From positions 73,097 to 137,096 of the forward strand of contig CAXAMN010022707.1 in NCBI GenBank assembly GCA_963970005.1: a stretch of DNA of 64,000 bases, read 5' to 3'. The notes beneath the pieces are model-generated. The model saw only the letters and a program-made list of their open reading frames with translations. It had not been told where the DNA came from and did not search any database. Positions 30,850 to 41,319 of this stretch are shown one piece after another (within the stretch, counting starts at the first letter, position 1; every line of letters starts with the position of its first letter). A program made the position numbers and the translations under genes. Source of the stretch: Durusdinium trenchii. Taxonomy: Eukaryota > Sar > Dinophyceae > Suessiales > Symbiodiniaceae.

Positions 30850-32730
30850 TCCAATTTGGGTTCCAAGGGGGTTGATGACAGTTTGCACGTTATCAATGCA
30901 ATAATAATGGGATCATCTCACAAGGTTCACAAGTCATGCACATATGTATACACCCTTGTCTGTGCTGTGAGACAATGAGCAGGAGCATTGGTGGGTGGCT
31001 TGCGTTGCTCATTTGGCTTTGCATGGCAATAACTTGGATGCCATCAATGAGGAGCTGGCAAACCATTTTTTGTGCAGTGATGAGAACCGTTTCTTGGCCA
31101 CTATTTGAACACATTTTCTGTACAGCCCCAGGTTGATGGCCATACTTGTGGATCACATCTCTGATAAAAAGAACGGTTGAACAGTAATGTTCCTTAAGTT
31201 TGCCCAGGATCAAAGCTCACGGATGCTGGCTGCGTTCGCGTTGCTGAGATTCAGAAGAGGCAGAAGACTTCCTGAACTTTTGAGATTTTGAGCGCATGGG
31301 GCACCGGGTGAGACTCGAAGGCACTTCCACTTCACCACCAATAATTTTGTAAATTCCACGAGGGGTTTGTTGCAAGGTGTCGTGAGATCACTCTCAGGGA
31401 GGATCTTTTTGGCAGCTAGGTTCGGACTTTGCAGATGCGGCAAAACATGTGCATGGGCATTGCCGTCGTGAGTTGCAACAAATGGGTTGGCTTAAGTTCA
31501 AACTGTCTTGAATGCAACCCGACCCGGCTTCATGGTTTCAGCATGTTTCATGCCCATATTGGGGTGTACTGGTTTTTGGCAGGGAATCTCCGATTGCATG
31601 TGGGTGAAGCAAATAATTTAACAATCCAGCGATCTTCTTGGCCTTCCATGCACCAGGTACAGCTTTTCATCTACCAGCTCTTCGCATTCCAAGCCGTGCA
31701 GGCATGGAACCAACATGGTGCATATTTGCCATATGCAAGCATGCTACATGCATGGTTTGACAGCGTGGATGGAGCATGTATGAAAGTTTATGCATGTGAG
31801 CTCCATGGTTGCAGCTCCTTTCTGTCCAGAGAAACTATTAGTGGCAAAGGCGGCAAATCGGGATGGCACGTCGTTCATTTGCAGGGGTCGCAGTTTCTCT
31901 TTTTGAGATTGGGGCACCGAAGGCCAGGTTTTTAGGAGCGGTTGAGAGTGCATGCAGGTTTGCCTATAGATTGTTTGTCAATTGTTCCACTTGCTTCCAC
32001 CCTTGCAGCTCTTCATCTTCATAGTTCTGTTGCTTTTCTGGAACACCAACATCGAGCTGAACCAGGCGGCATGGTTTTGATTCAAGGGTTGATGAATGTT
32101 CTTTGACACAACTGGGATAGCCTTGGACGTTGACTGAATGCTAAGGGCCTCCAGTTCATCGAACACTATGCAGGGTCTGGGACTATGACAAATACCATGA
32201 GGGAACAGGGTACCCCAAGTGCAAAGCTTGATGTGGAGTACAATCGTGGGATGGACGTCTTATCTTCAGGAGGCTTTTCGTGCTATCCTTAACCATGCAT
32301 GTGCATGCAAGTGCAAATATAATATATATGCAATATGCATTCAATGTGCACTGGGGTCGGATGCTCCTGTTAAGGACATATCTTGTATCGGTTCTGCGAG
32401 GAGAGGCTAATGGACACTTTGTGAAGTGGTCAGGATTGAAATGCAGTACATGGGTGTCCATCTCCCGACCAAGCACAGGGAGGAGCTTCTTTGCTCCTGA
32501 AGGTAACCAGGAGCGAAAGTGCGTAGCCGAAGGCAACCAAATGGCTGCGCGCTGTGCACTAGTATGTGCGCTGGTGTTTGCTTTATATGGCACGTTTGTT
32601 GTCGAACAACCATCAAGCAGTCTCCTGTTTCGTCACCCGCGAATGCAGTGGTTATGTGGGATCACAAATGCTGGAAACTCAGTTGTATTCCTTTTAACAT
32701 AATGATGCATGCAACCCCAATATATATATA
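30850..32730. other. AT-rich, ATGCAT-rich stretch without a clear exon
   Basis: Composition is intron-like, with many ATGCATG/CATGCA words and no long frame with both splice sites. A + strand open piece at 31.43-31.93 kb is Cys/Trp/His-rich and I do not trust it. Confidence 0.4.
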
Positions 32731-32736
32731 TATAAT

Positions 32737-33354
32737 ATGCTCGGGCTGTATGAGGTTTGGCGCTGTGATTTTTGGATGTTATTCTTCAACTCACCATCAC
32801 CAAAGAGGACCTCATTGTGGAGCAATTCTATTCATATTCGGAAGTTTTGGAAGGGCAAACTTACAAAGAAGATCCGCGAGGAACACAAAAAACGCAACCC
32901 TGGCTTTGCAACGGTCATTAAGTATACCGACAAACAAGGAAAGAAGAGGTTTCATGGATCTAAGCGACTTCGCAGTACTCAGCTACTTGATTCAATGATA
33001 TATTCAATGCAGGCATGCCATGTCATGAATTTAATATTACAATATCATGCATGCATGCACGCTGCATGTATATATCAAATGACTGACCCCTTTCCACCCA
33101 GGAACTATACCCGCGAGTTTGCAGCACACATGTGCAAATTGATGCCCGACATGCTTGTTGAGAAGCTTCCGCCTCCACAGTTGAGCCGGGCAGATGCTGC
33201 CACAAAGCTTGAAAAGCTTTGGGCTGAGGAGGAAGGGTTTGGGTCAGACTGTTGGGATGATGCTGACCTAAGGTCTGTAGCACGGTACCTTCTTGGGGCA
33301 AAGGGTCTCAAGATTCCCAAAAGGTTTGAGTGGTTTGTACCACACAATTTGTGA
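32737..33354 (+). CDS. Unrecognised gene segment, two exons likely
   Basis: One open frame throughout. The part before about 32.99 kb is basic (KLTKKIREEHKKRNPGFATV, DKQGKKRFHGSKRLRS). The middle (32.99-33.10 kb) is AT-rich and reads as intron carrying tgcatgcatgc. The part after TTTCCACCCAG (33101) reads NYTREFAAHMCKLMPDMLVE, ATKLEKLWAEEEGFGSDCW and ends IPKRFEWFVPHNL at TGA 33354. I associate this pattern with multi-copy dinoflagellate genes near transposase-like genes, without a known function. Confidence 0.45.
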   Translation: MLGLYEVWRCDFWMLFFNSPSPKRTSLWSNSIHIRKFWKGKLTKKIREEHKKRNPGFATVIKYTDKQGKKRFHGSKRLRSTQLLDSMIYSMQACHVMNLILQYHACMHAACIYQMTDPFPPRNYTREFAAHMCKLMPDMLVEKLPPPQLSRADAATKLEKLWAEEEGFGSDCWDDADLRSVARYLLGAKGLKIPKRFEWFVPHNL

Positions 33355-33823
33355 GCTGCCAAAGCGTGAAAGGGTTAAAAGAATATTCGAGCAAATAACA
33401 AACATGTTCAGCAAATAACAAATATACTCGCAGTTTGAAAGTATGCATTTTGTGTATACATGGTGCCGGAGCCTTTTTCATGCAGTGATACCGTTTCACA
33501 TTGCTGCTTGGGTCTTTCAAGGCCAGGGAATGCATGACTTCGTCGATTCGAAACGCTTCGACACCTAGTAACATAGTTTTGAAGAACTGTTCGAAAACAT
33601 GTTTTTCGAAACATACAGATCTACATGAGCAACCCGCGAATCCACATGGGCAACCCGCAAAACCATCCACTCCACATACAGATTTGATTCGTAACCGTTT
33701 TGAACCATTTCGAACTCGATTCGAACAGTGTGGTTCGAAATTTGAACTGCTGCTTTCGAATTGGAATGGTCGTGATGTAAAATTCATGGTTTCGAATGTT
33801 TTTTTGCATGGCAGGTCTTGGAG

Positions 33824-36800
33824 ATGTCATCGTCATCACCCCGTCCAGTGCTCCAGAACTCATGGACGGCTGCTACGCTACTCTCTGGCATCCGCCACCT
33901 CGACCATGACTGTTTGCTTGCCATAAAGAAGGAATTGCCAGATGATCCACGTGAACTTGAGAAGTTTTGTCAGGCCATTTGCATTTAATTGCACATACTA
34001 TACTCAGATGCATGCAAAAGAAAGGGTGTCATACAATACATTGTGCACATCATTCAATTTTTCATACTGCTAGGCGATTGAAGCTATCCAATCCGAGAAC
34101 TGTGAGAGACCAGCCTATCACAAGTCCAACTCTCAAGCTACAACAATCCCTGCAACAAGGGAACAGCTTATTGCAAATCAACGTAAGGTGCCTTCTTTTC
34201 ATGTTAGCATGCATGTGTGCTGACAGAGGTTCGCCGCATATGCTTAACATAAATTGTCGGTCCTTTGTAGGCAGCTACACCTTCAACATCCCCTGAGCTG
34301 GAAGCAAGTGGTTTGGGAAAGCTGATTCCTACTGCGACAAAGGCTGCAGTGCCAAAGTCTGTGGTTGCCTCTGTGGCTCGACCCATGAATGCCCCAACTG
34401 CAGAGCCTTCTATTGCCAAGGCGGGGGTTCCTCCCGCCCCACCAGCAGCTAGCAAAGCACCATTGGAAAACACCGGCCACAAGATTGCTCGTCTAACCCA
34501 GCCATCGCCTGAAAAGGCAGGAGCAGCAGCAGCAGCAGCAGCACCTGCAAAGGCAGCACCCCCTCCTCCTCCAAAACATGTTTCTCGTGCTCTGACTCTA
34601 GAGTTTGATGCAGCAAGTGACGGCAAGCTCCCTGCTCTTCCAGCTTCTAGCTTGGTTTTTCCCAAGGGTGCTCCCTCATGCAGTCCACCTTTGGTAGATT
34701 TCAATTCTTTGAGATCTGCTGCAGAAGAGCCACATAATCATGATTCTAGTCTGCATGCAGTGGAGAAGTCCATAGAAGTCCATATAATTTGCATCACGTA
34801 TACGATCATGATTTATTGCCTGGCTCAGGAACGCAGGATGCAGATTCTGGTTGATCTTCTAGCTAAGCAGCAGTCCCAAATTGCCCAGCTTCTGAATGGA
34901 ACCCACCCTCCCCCGGATGACATCGTACAGACCCAGCGAGACATTGATCAACAACTTGCTGATCAGCCAAAGCTAGACCAGGTGCGCAATTGTTCATGTT
35001 TTAGAACAAACTATGACCATTTGTTTGGTCAGGTTCTGGTGGACCCGATTCCAGAAGCAGTGGCACCTGCAGCCCTGCAGGAGCCTGGGCCTGAGACACC
35101 TGCAGAGCCCGAAACACCTGTGGAACCCGATCAAGGAAACGGTGATGCCGAGGAGATACCAAATATCATGCATGTTGCCACCATGACCAAAAGTGACAAA
35201 GACAAGGTACGTCGGATCTGCACACCAAAACTGTGCAGCGGAAAGTTGGAGGTACCTAAGGACATTTTTGATTTGTGGCAGAATGAAAAGGGCCGGGGAA
35301 AGCTCTTTGATATGTGGTGCAAGTCTGGTGGAGTCAAGGCCGGTCACATGCTTCTATGCGGTTCATATATGCATATAATGAAACATATTCTGCAGGTTGA
35401 TCTTCCCTGGCTGGCAGGTAGTCTTCATGCAACGGGTTGAGATCCTTTCAACGACTACAAAGTCGAAGAAAATTGAGATCAAGGGCGGCTTTTATAGCGA
35501 GAATGATATGCGGACTGAACTTGGCTACACCCAGCCTCTCGGCAGCAACATGGTCAAATCTAACCTCTTCCATGCCAGGTTTTAATATATTCCATGGAAA
35601 ACAATAGAGTTTGGCTGAAATTGCGCATTCTTTATAAAATTGTTCAAATTGTGGCAACTCTTCCATGCAGTAAAATTAGCACCAGTTGATGCATGCAATT
35701 GTAGTTGCAATCCATGTTAACATTTATGCAGCAAGAATCATCATTCGGGATTTCAATTGGGATTGTCAGCAAACCTGTGTGCTGCAAAGGGATCGTATCG
35801 ACAAGATCAAGAAATGGGCAACAGAGCGAAAGCTGGTAAGGCAAGAATTGTTTGAATGCATGTTTTTTGATCAAATTTGTATTGTGGGTCACTCCAGAGA
35901 TAGCATGTTGAGCAATGCAGGGTTTGCGAGTACGACCCGACGGAGCTGGAGTATTGGGTGAATACCAGGACATCAGGCACGTTGTCCAGGGAAGACATGC
36001 TGCGCATGTCTGTTCAACATTCGCATGAGGGTGAGGTGCAGGACATTAGTCAGTGTCAGCCTTCAATGGACATTGGGATGGATGGGCCGTTTGGGGATTT
36101 GGGTGCTGGAACTGCACCCCCAGCAGCACAAGAAGGAGATGTAGCACTACAGGCAGGCATATTCTTAATGCTTTGTTGTCAGCTGCAATTTGTTTTTGAT
36201 TGTTTGTGCATGAGTGCTGTTGTTGTTTGGACTCTATACCCGCGGAGGTGAAGCCCAAGCTCTCCATGTACCTGAAGAATGCTCTCAAGGCGAAGAGCGC
36301 GCTTTGTTCCATCATCGAGAAGATTGAGGACCTGGCAAGTGGTGATTCTGCTTGCAAGCAGTTCCTTGGCAACTCAATGCTGTAGAATTTCTCATAAACA
36401 ATAGCGTGTACATCATCCATGCATGTATTAAAATAGTCATTAAACCATGCAACATGCATGGGCCAACTCAGGATGAAGGAGAGGCTGGAAAAGGTTGTCA
36501 ATGAAGTTGATGCTGGCTACGATAAGCTTGCGGAATTGCAGGCAGAGGGAGATACCGTTGGATTTTCTGAGGAGAGCCTTTGATGTAATATACATTGTTA
36601 TAAACACTCAGAGCTTTTACTTCGTCCTTTTATCCGGCTTTCAGCTCCATGATAGATTAGTGGTGTCTGTATGTCGCACATTGATTTATATAAGGATTGG
36701 CAAGAAGCTGGAGGCAATCTTTCTTGAGCTAACCAAAGCGAACCTTGGCAGCCTACAGTCCCGTGAGGCAGCTAGGAACATTTGCATTGGCCCTGTTTTG

Positions 36801-37340
36801 CCTTCAATTGTGTTAAACAGTTGGACACTTCATTCCAAGGATGTCCAGGAGCACCGCTTTGCAAGCTTCAGCCCAGTCGATGGCCAAGATTCATGCGTTT
36901 CAGACTAGTAACATTAAGTTTACATTATTGACAATTATCCTGGTCTCAGGCTGTTTGTGACCAAAGCCAAAAGGGCCAAACGGGTCAAGCGTGAATAGAT
37001 TCATTTGCGATGATGTGCAAAGACTTTCGGAAGTTGCATTTTGCAACGGGGGTCGCAGTCTTGCGGGATAGGACACGTGATGTTTCATGTCAAACCTGCA
37101 ACTGTGTGAACTTTAGTGCTGACCAGGGGTGAAAAAATGCTGCCCATGCGTGTGTGTATGTATGCTTAATTCATTCCATTGCCCTGGGCCATGCAGTTGC
37201 GATCTGCTGCGATTCTAGTCGCAGTATAAACATTAAGGCATGAATTCGTGTTTGCATGTTTCTCTGTGACAGGCCAGAAGACCGAGTTGAGCGAGACCGT
37301 TCACCACATAGCCAAATTGTATGCCAAAGGTGTTTCTTGG
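33824..37340 (+). CDS. Multi-exon proline/alanine-rich gene, unknown function
   Basis: Exon 1: ATG 33824 to 33973 (MSSSSPRPVLQNSWTAATLL..., GC donor). Exon 2: 34074-34182 (AIEAIQSENCERPAYHKSNS, donor GTAAGG). Exon 3: from 34275, in phase, Ala/Pro-rich (KAGAAAAAAAPAKAAPPPPP), to about 34.75 kb. Exon 4: 34829-34981 (QILVDLLAKQQSQIAQLLNG, donor GTGCGC). Exon 5: from 35033 (ALQEPGPETPAEPETPVEPD) through FDLWQNEKGRGKLFDMWCK. Then pieces at about 35.41-35.58 (GGFYSENDMRTELGY), 35.74-35.83 (donor GTAAGG), 35.92-36.15 (EYDPTELEYWVNTRTSGTL, GC donor), 36.25-36.38, 36.47-36.58 (LEKVVNEVDAGYDKLAELQ), 36.70-36.90 and 37.28-37.34 kb. The early exons join in frame; later joins are unverified. It may continue into the transposase-like exon. 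Confidence 0.5.
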
Positions 37341-37406
37341 CTAAAGTGTCAACTACTCTTTACTTGCATGCAAAAAAGCTGAGTTGATTCACATGGTTCC
37401 TCCTAG

Positions 37407-39185
37407 GCTACGGCGTTGGACTGCGTGGAGGAAGCCAAAGCGGCTTCAGGAAAAGATTTTTGTCCCGTCTTGCAGCAAATCGCAAAAGCGAAGTTGCAGT
37501 TTGCAGACGAGCCCCTGTATCAGGCCTTGTCCAAATGTGGTCTAGCAATGCATTTCCCTATAGCACAACTCAATCTGGACCAGGAGCTGTCATATCCTTG
37601 CTTTCTTCCAAAGGAACAATTGGAAGCGGTCGCGGGGGCGGGTTTTCTTCACAAAGTGATGGGCGTGCCACTGATTCATGCAGACCGTGCGTTACCAGCA
37701 TTTTGGGATAAATTTCAGCAACTGTACCCTCACCACGATTTGTTCAACACAGCCACACCTGTTGATTTTCAGCGCCTTCTACCTTTCTATTTGCACGGGG
37801 ATGGAGGAAGGACTTACAAAAAAGACAGCCTGCTTGTGTTGAGCATGTACAGTGCTCTTGGGAGTGGAACTGCGAAAAAACCTGTTGACTTGCAGCCACT
37901 GAAGCGACGTCGCATGGATCCATCAGAATGCTTGGATGAAAGTCAGCAGCTGGGTGTCAATTTGACTGGTCAAAGCTTGACCAACAGATTCCTTTTCTGT
38001 GCTATGAAATGTGAGCTGTACAAGAATAAACGTCACCGATTCAATGCATTGCTGGATCACTGGGGCCGTTTCTTGGCACAGCTTTTTGAAGAGGGATTTA
38101 CCTTTGATGGTGAAACATGGAGGGTGGCCATCTTAGGCCTTACAGGGGACGCGCCATTCCTCCGAGAAGCAGGAAATCATGATCGCAGCTTCTCTTGTGT
38201 TGGCAAAAAGCATGGATCAACAGGATTGAAAGGAGTCTGTTGGCTTTGCCCAGCGGGACGGAGCGGTGGGCCACCGTTTGAGGACGTGCGTGTGACTTCA
38301 GCTCTTTGGACGGGCCAATGCGGTCAGAGCAATCCGCTGCCTTGGTCTGAACCAGGGCCTTTGTTGCAGCATTTGGCACTGAATGAGTTGGATGTTGCAT
38401 CTTTCTACCGGCCGGATCTTTTTCATGTGTATCATGCAGGTGTTGGCAAAGACTTCGCAGCTAGCGCCATCATCTATGCAATGAAGACATTCTACAAACG
38501 GAGGAACATCCATCTCAGTGTAGATGCAATCAACGAAGAGCTGAAACAGTTCTTACAGCAGACCAAGGTGCGTATAAACTTTGGTCGCTTGACCCTGGAA
38601 ATGCTGGGGTATTCAACAGCACGTTCATACCCCTTTGGGCATTGGAGTAAGAATATGGACACAGCAGTGATGGCCAAGTTTGCAGAGTACCTGTGTGTCA
38701 AAAACCACAATGGGTATGAACGTGATGCCATACGACAGCTGATTGTAGAGGCCTGTGGTTGTATCAACCATTACATGCATGTGCTCTTCAATGCTGGTTT
38801 CTTTTTGACCGAATCAGAGGCCTGGCAAGCAATCCAAAGTGGGCAACGTTTCCTGATTTGCTTTTCTCAGTTGGCAGAGGCCTGCTGCAACCAACGTCTG
38901 TGCTTATTCAAGTTGAAGCCTAAGCTCCATTATTTTGCCCATCTGATTCACAGATCTTGGCAGCAGTTCCAAGTCGACACAGAGAGCGTTGTGAATGCAC
39001 TTGCAGAGTCCACATTCATGCTAGAAGACTTCGTTGGACACATCAGCAGGCTCAGCCGGCGTGTTTCTGCCAAGAAACATGGGTTGAAAATCTACTACCG
39101 GTACATGGTCGCGGCGCATTACCAATTGAAGCAGTCGGTGGATGGAAAAGATTGCAAATGCGCGATTTGTGCAGGTTTGTGCTAA
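37407..39185 (+). CDS. Transposase-like protein, second family
   Basis: Open from an AG|G acceptor at 37406 to TAA at 39183; about 590 residues and no ATG near the start, so upstream exons exist. Notable segments: FYLHGDGGRTYKKDSLLVLS (about 125-144), ILGLTGDAPFLREAG (about 239-253), a zinc-type KGVCWLCPAG, FYRPDLFHVYHAGVGKDFAA (about 330-349) and an end motif LEDFVGHISRLSRRVS. The spaced acidic residues in HGDG, GDAPF, DLFH and LEDFVG suggest an RNase H-fold DDE transposase core of the CACTA/Plavaka sort. I recall the pattern as high-copy in dinoflagellates but cannot assign a superfamily. The last residues CKCAICAGLC may be a partial zinc knuckle. Confidence 0.6.
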   Translation, partial: ATALDCVEEAKAASGKDFCPVLQQIAKAKLQFADEPLYQALSKCGLAMHFPIAQLNLDQELSYPCFLPKEQLEAVAGAGFLHKVMGVPLIHADRALPAFWDKFQQLYPHHDLFNTATPVDFQRLLPFYLHGDGGRTYKKDSLLVLSMYSALGSGTAKKPVDLQPLKRRRMDPSECLDESQQLGVNLTGQSLTNRFLFCAMKCELYKNKRHRFNALLDHWGRFLAQLFEEGFTFDGETWRVAILGLTGDAPFLREAGNHDRSFSCVGKKHGSTGLKGVCWLCPAGRSGGPPFEDVRVTSALWTGQCGQSNPLPWSEPGPLLQHLALNELDVASFYRPDLFHVYHAGVGKDFAASAIIYAMKTFYKRRNIHLSVDAINEELKQFLQQTKVRINFGRLTLEMLGYSTARSYPFGHWSKNMDTAVMAKFAEYLCVKNHNGYERDAIRQLIVEACGCINHYMHVLFNAGFFLTESEAWQAIQSGQRFLICFSQLAEACCNQRLCLFKLKPKLHYFAHLIHRSWQQFQVDTESVVNALAESTFMLEDFVGHISRLSRRVSAKKHGLKIYYRYMVAAHYQLKQSVDGKDCKCAICAGLC

Positions 39186-39343
39186 AGTGTGTTTTTTGAA
39201 ACGAACACATTTTTTCGAAACGTACACTTCTCATGGAAAACCGTATGGCATACAAAAATAAGCGTATGTTTGGGTTCACAGGGAGGTCACTACATGTTAC
39301 TATAGTTCTCTATATATCCGAAATAACATGAACACAATGGCCC

Positions 39344-40762
39344 TTAACCCTCAATATTGGATCCAAATTCGTACACGTTCCGTCCTTCTTGTGTCGCTGG
39401 CAGCTGGGTGGCCGCCACACAAAGATTCGTCACATCGCTCGTGGGCGTGAAGGGATCAAAGAGCCCCCCACGAGCTTGCGAGAAGAGCCGGTTCAGCAAA
39501 CCTGGAGCGTTGCAAGATGTTCTTTACACCAAGATCATCCTTCCAAACGTGTGGTGTGGTGCAACATTTTGCTGAACACATATGAAGACGTCATGGTTTG
39601 TTAAGCGTTTTTTCTCCTTGTTCCTCCTGGTGGACTTGTTCCTCCAGGAATGGGCTGGAGGTGGAACACTTATCACACCCACCATCGGGCAATCTGGATC
39701 ATGGGCCCAGTGGGGTGACCGTCACTGGGGTGAATTCTCAGCATTATGGCCTTCCACTTTTTTACGTAGACTAGCTTGTTCTTTCCAGTTCCAAAAGGAG
39801 TGCTTATTCAATTTGAGGTGGGCCTGGGACTCTTTCCAACCCTTCCAACCGCTTGGAAAGCTCGCTCCGCTCTCTCCGCTCTCTCCTCTCTCTCCTCTCT
39901 CTCTCTCGCGCTGCCTGGATGAGGTGGCGGTGTCACGGCACAGGTGGCCTCCTCAGCACCACCTCCCAGCAGAGGGCCCAGATTCAGCCGCACCGCGGCC
40001 GACAGCAGCTGTGCGAGATCGGTGACCGCCGCCTGCGGCAAGGTCTCGTGGGCCCTGGCGGAGAGCGGGATGTTCATGGCTTGGAGGAAGAGGGACCAAG
40101 ACATGGCAGAACATCAAGAATAGGACGAAGGACAACTTTCACTTGTAGAGGATTTTTGCAAACCCAAAAAACACCTGCAAGTTTGAGTCGTTCCAAGTCT
40201 TTCCTACCGGATGGGTTGAGCAAACGCCACAATATTCCCGCCTGTGCAGCAGGAGATCCATCGCGGAGTTTTCTGCATAGCGATGCTTGCTAAAGGCTTT
40301 GAGCAGCATGGCCACGTCATTGGCACTCATCGCAACATGCCTTCCCAGCTGGTGCACGTCGGCCTCGTCGCCCTCGTCGCCCTCCCAGTCCCTCTCCGAC
40401 AGCAATGCTTCGCCTGCGGCGCTCAGCAGCTCGGAGCCCGTATAGCGCGCCCGATGAAAGCCAAAGAGAGCTCGTGACAGCTGGGGCGGCGACAGGGCCA
40501 ACATCAACGCTTGACAACGACAGCTCAAGCGTTCCCACAGACGACCCGTCTTCTCGTCGAGCCGCGCGCCGGCCCGACTGGCGCGGTCGATGGCATCCAG
40601 GAGATCCTTGGGGCCCATGGTGGCGGTGGAGCCCCAGGCCATCACGGGATCCACCACCAGGATGCCTCCGCGTGCCTTGCGACCGAAGTGCCGCAGGTCC
40701 ACATTCCATGCCACCGCAAGGGGACGGTTCAGGCGATTCCGGCGCCGCGCGACGTGGAGCAT
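39344..40762 (-). CDS. HPR/FASTK-like repeat protein, probably organellar RNA-binding
   Basis: ATG at 40762 gives MLHVARRRNRLNRPLAVAW, an Arg-rich presequence-like start, then repeats: MGPKDLLDAIDRASRAGARL, LSPPQLSRALFGFHRARYTG and MSANDVAMLLKAFSKHRYAE. Exon 1 ends at 40243 with a GC donor. The acceptor at 40055 (CTCTCCGCCAG|G) continues in phase as LLLHR|AHETLPQAAVTDLAQLL, to about 39.95 kb. A last exon, 39501-39344, reads LLNRLFSQARGGLFDPFTPT and stops at TAA; whether another exon lies between is unclear. Repeats of this form are known from apicomplexan and dinoflagellate mitochondrial ribosome-associated or rRNA-fragment-binding proteins. Confidence 0.6.
39868..39908. repeat. (CT)n-rich tract inside an intron
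   Basis: Imperfect ctctctccgctctctcct repeats; they give a poly-Arg/Glu open frame on - that I treat as intronic. Confidence 0.8.
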
Positions 40763-41319
40763 GGCGGTTTTGGGGCAGGTGTCACGTGCATGAGCAGGAA
40801 AAAGGTGCATGTCTCTGTTGCACAGGTCCCTTATTGAATCGTCACGTAAATACATTCAGTGATGATCATCAGCAGGGGGTAATTGCAAATGACCAACATG
40901 CTTTAGCGACTCTTAGTTGGGCTGTGCAACTCGTCCAAGGATGTTGAAGTAAACGACATGAATCTGGAAGAGTTGACGCCACTAATGGTCGGTTTTGTGC
41001 TCTCTGAATTGCAATATCTCGGTTAAAACACATCCCTTGCTCAGGCAGTCACATCATTCATCTGTTGCTTGCCATGCAGTCAATGGCACGATGCAAAGGC
41101 TAATCAAGAAATCGCGGCAGCGGCATGTTGCTCGTGACTGGGCTCCAAAAAACAAGAGAAAGACAAACACATCTAGGGGAAATAGTGTCTTCAGGTTCTA
41201 TGTTGGCTCTTCTTGGGTCTCTTTGCAAGAGCTTGATCATTGCTGCTTCTTTTCAAAAAACAACCAAACCTGCAGACCTACTCTCCTGCCGAAAACGCAA
41301 AAACAAAAAACAGGGAGCG

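Noticed and set aside
28015-39280. Possible terminal inverted repeats (gaacgaacacttttttt near 28.01 kb, cgaacacattttttcgaaac near 39.20 kb)
   Set aside because: Only short A/T-rich words match in opposite orientation; not convincing as transposon ends by eye.
39582-40025. + strand 147-codon frame
   Set aside because: Crosses the CT-rich intron and runs antisense to the better supported HPR-like exon.
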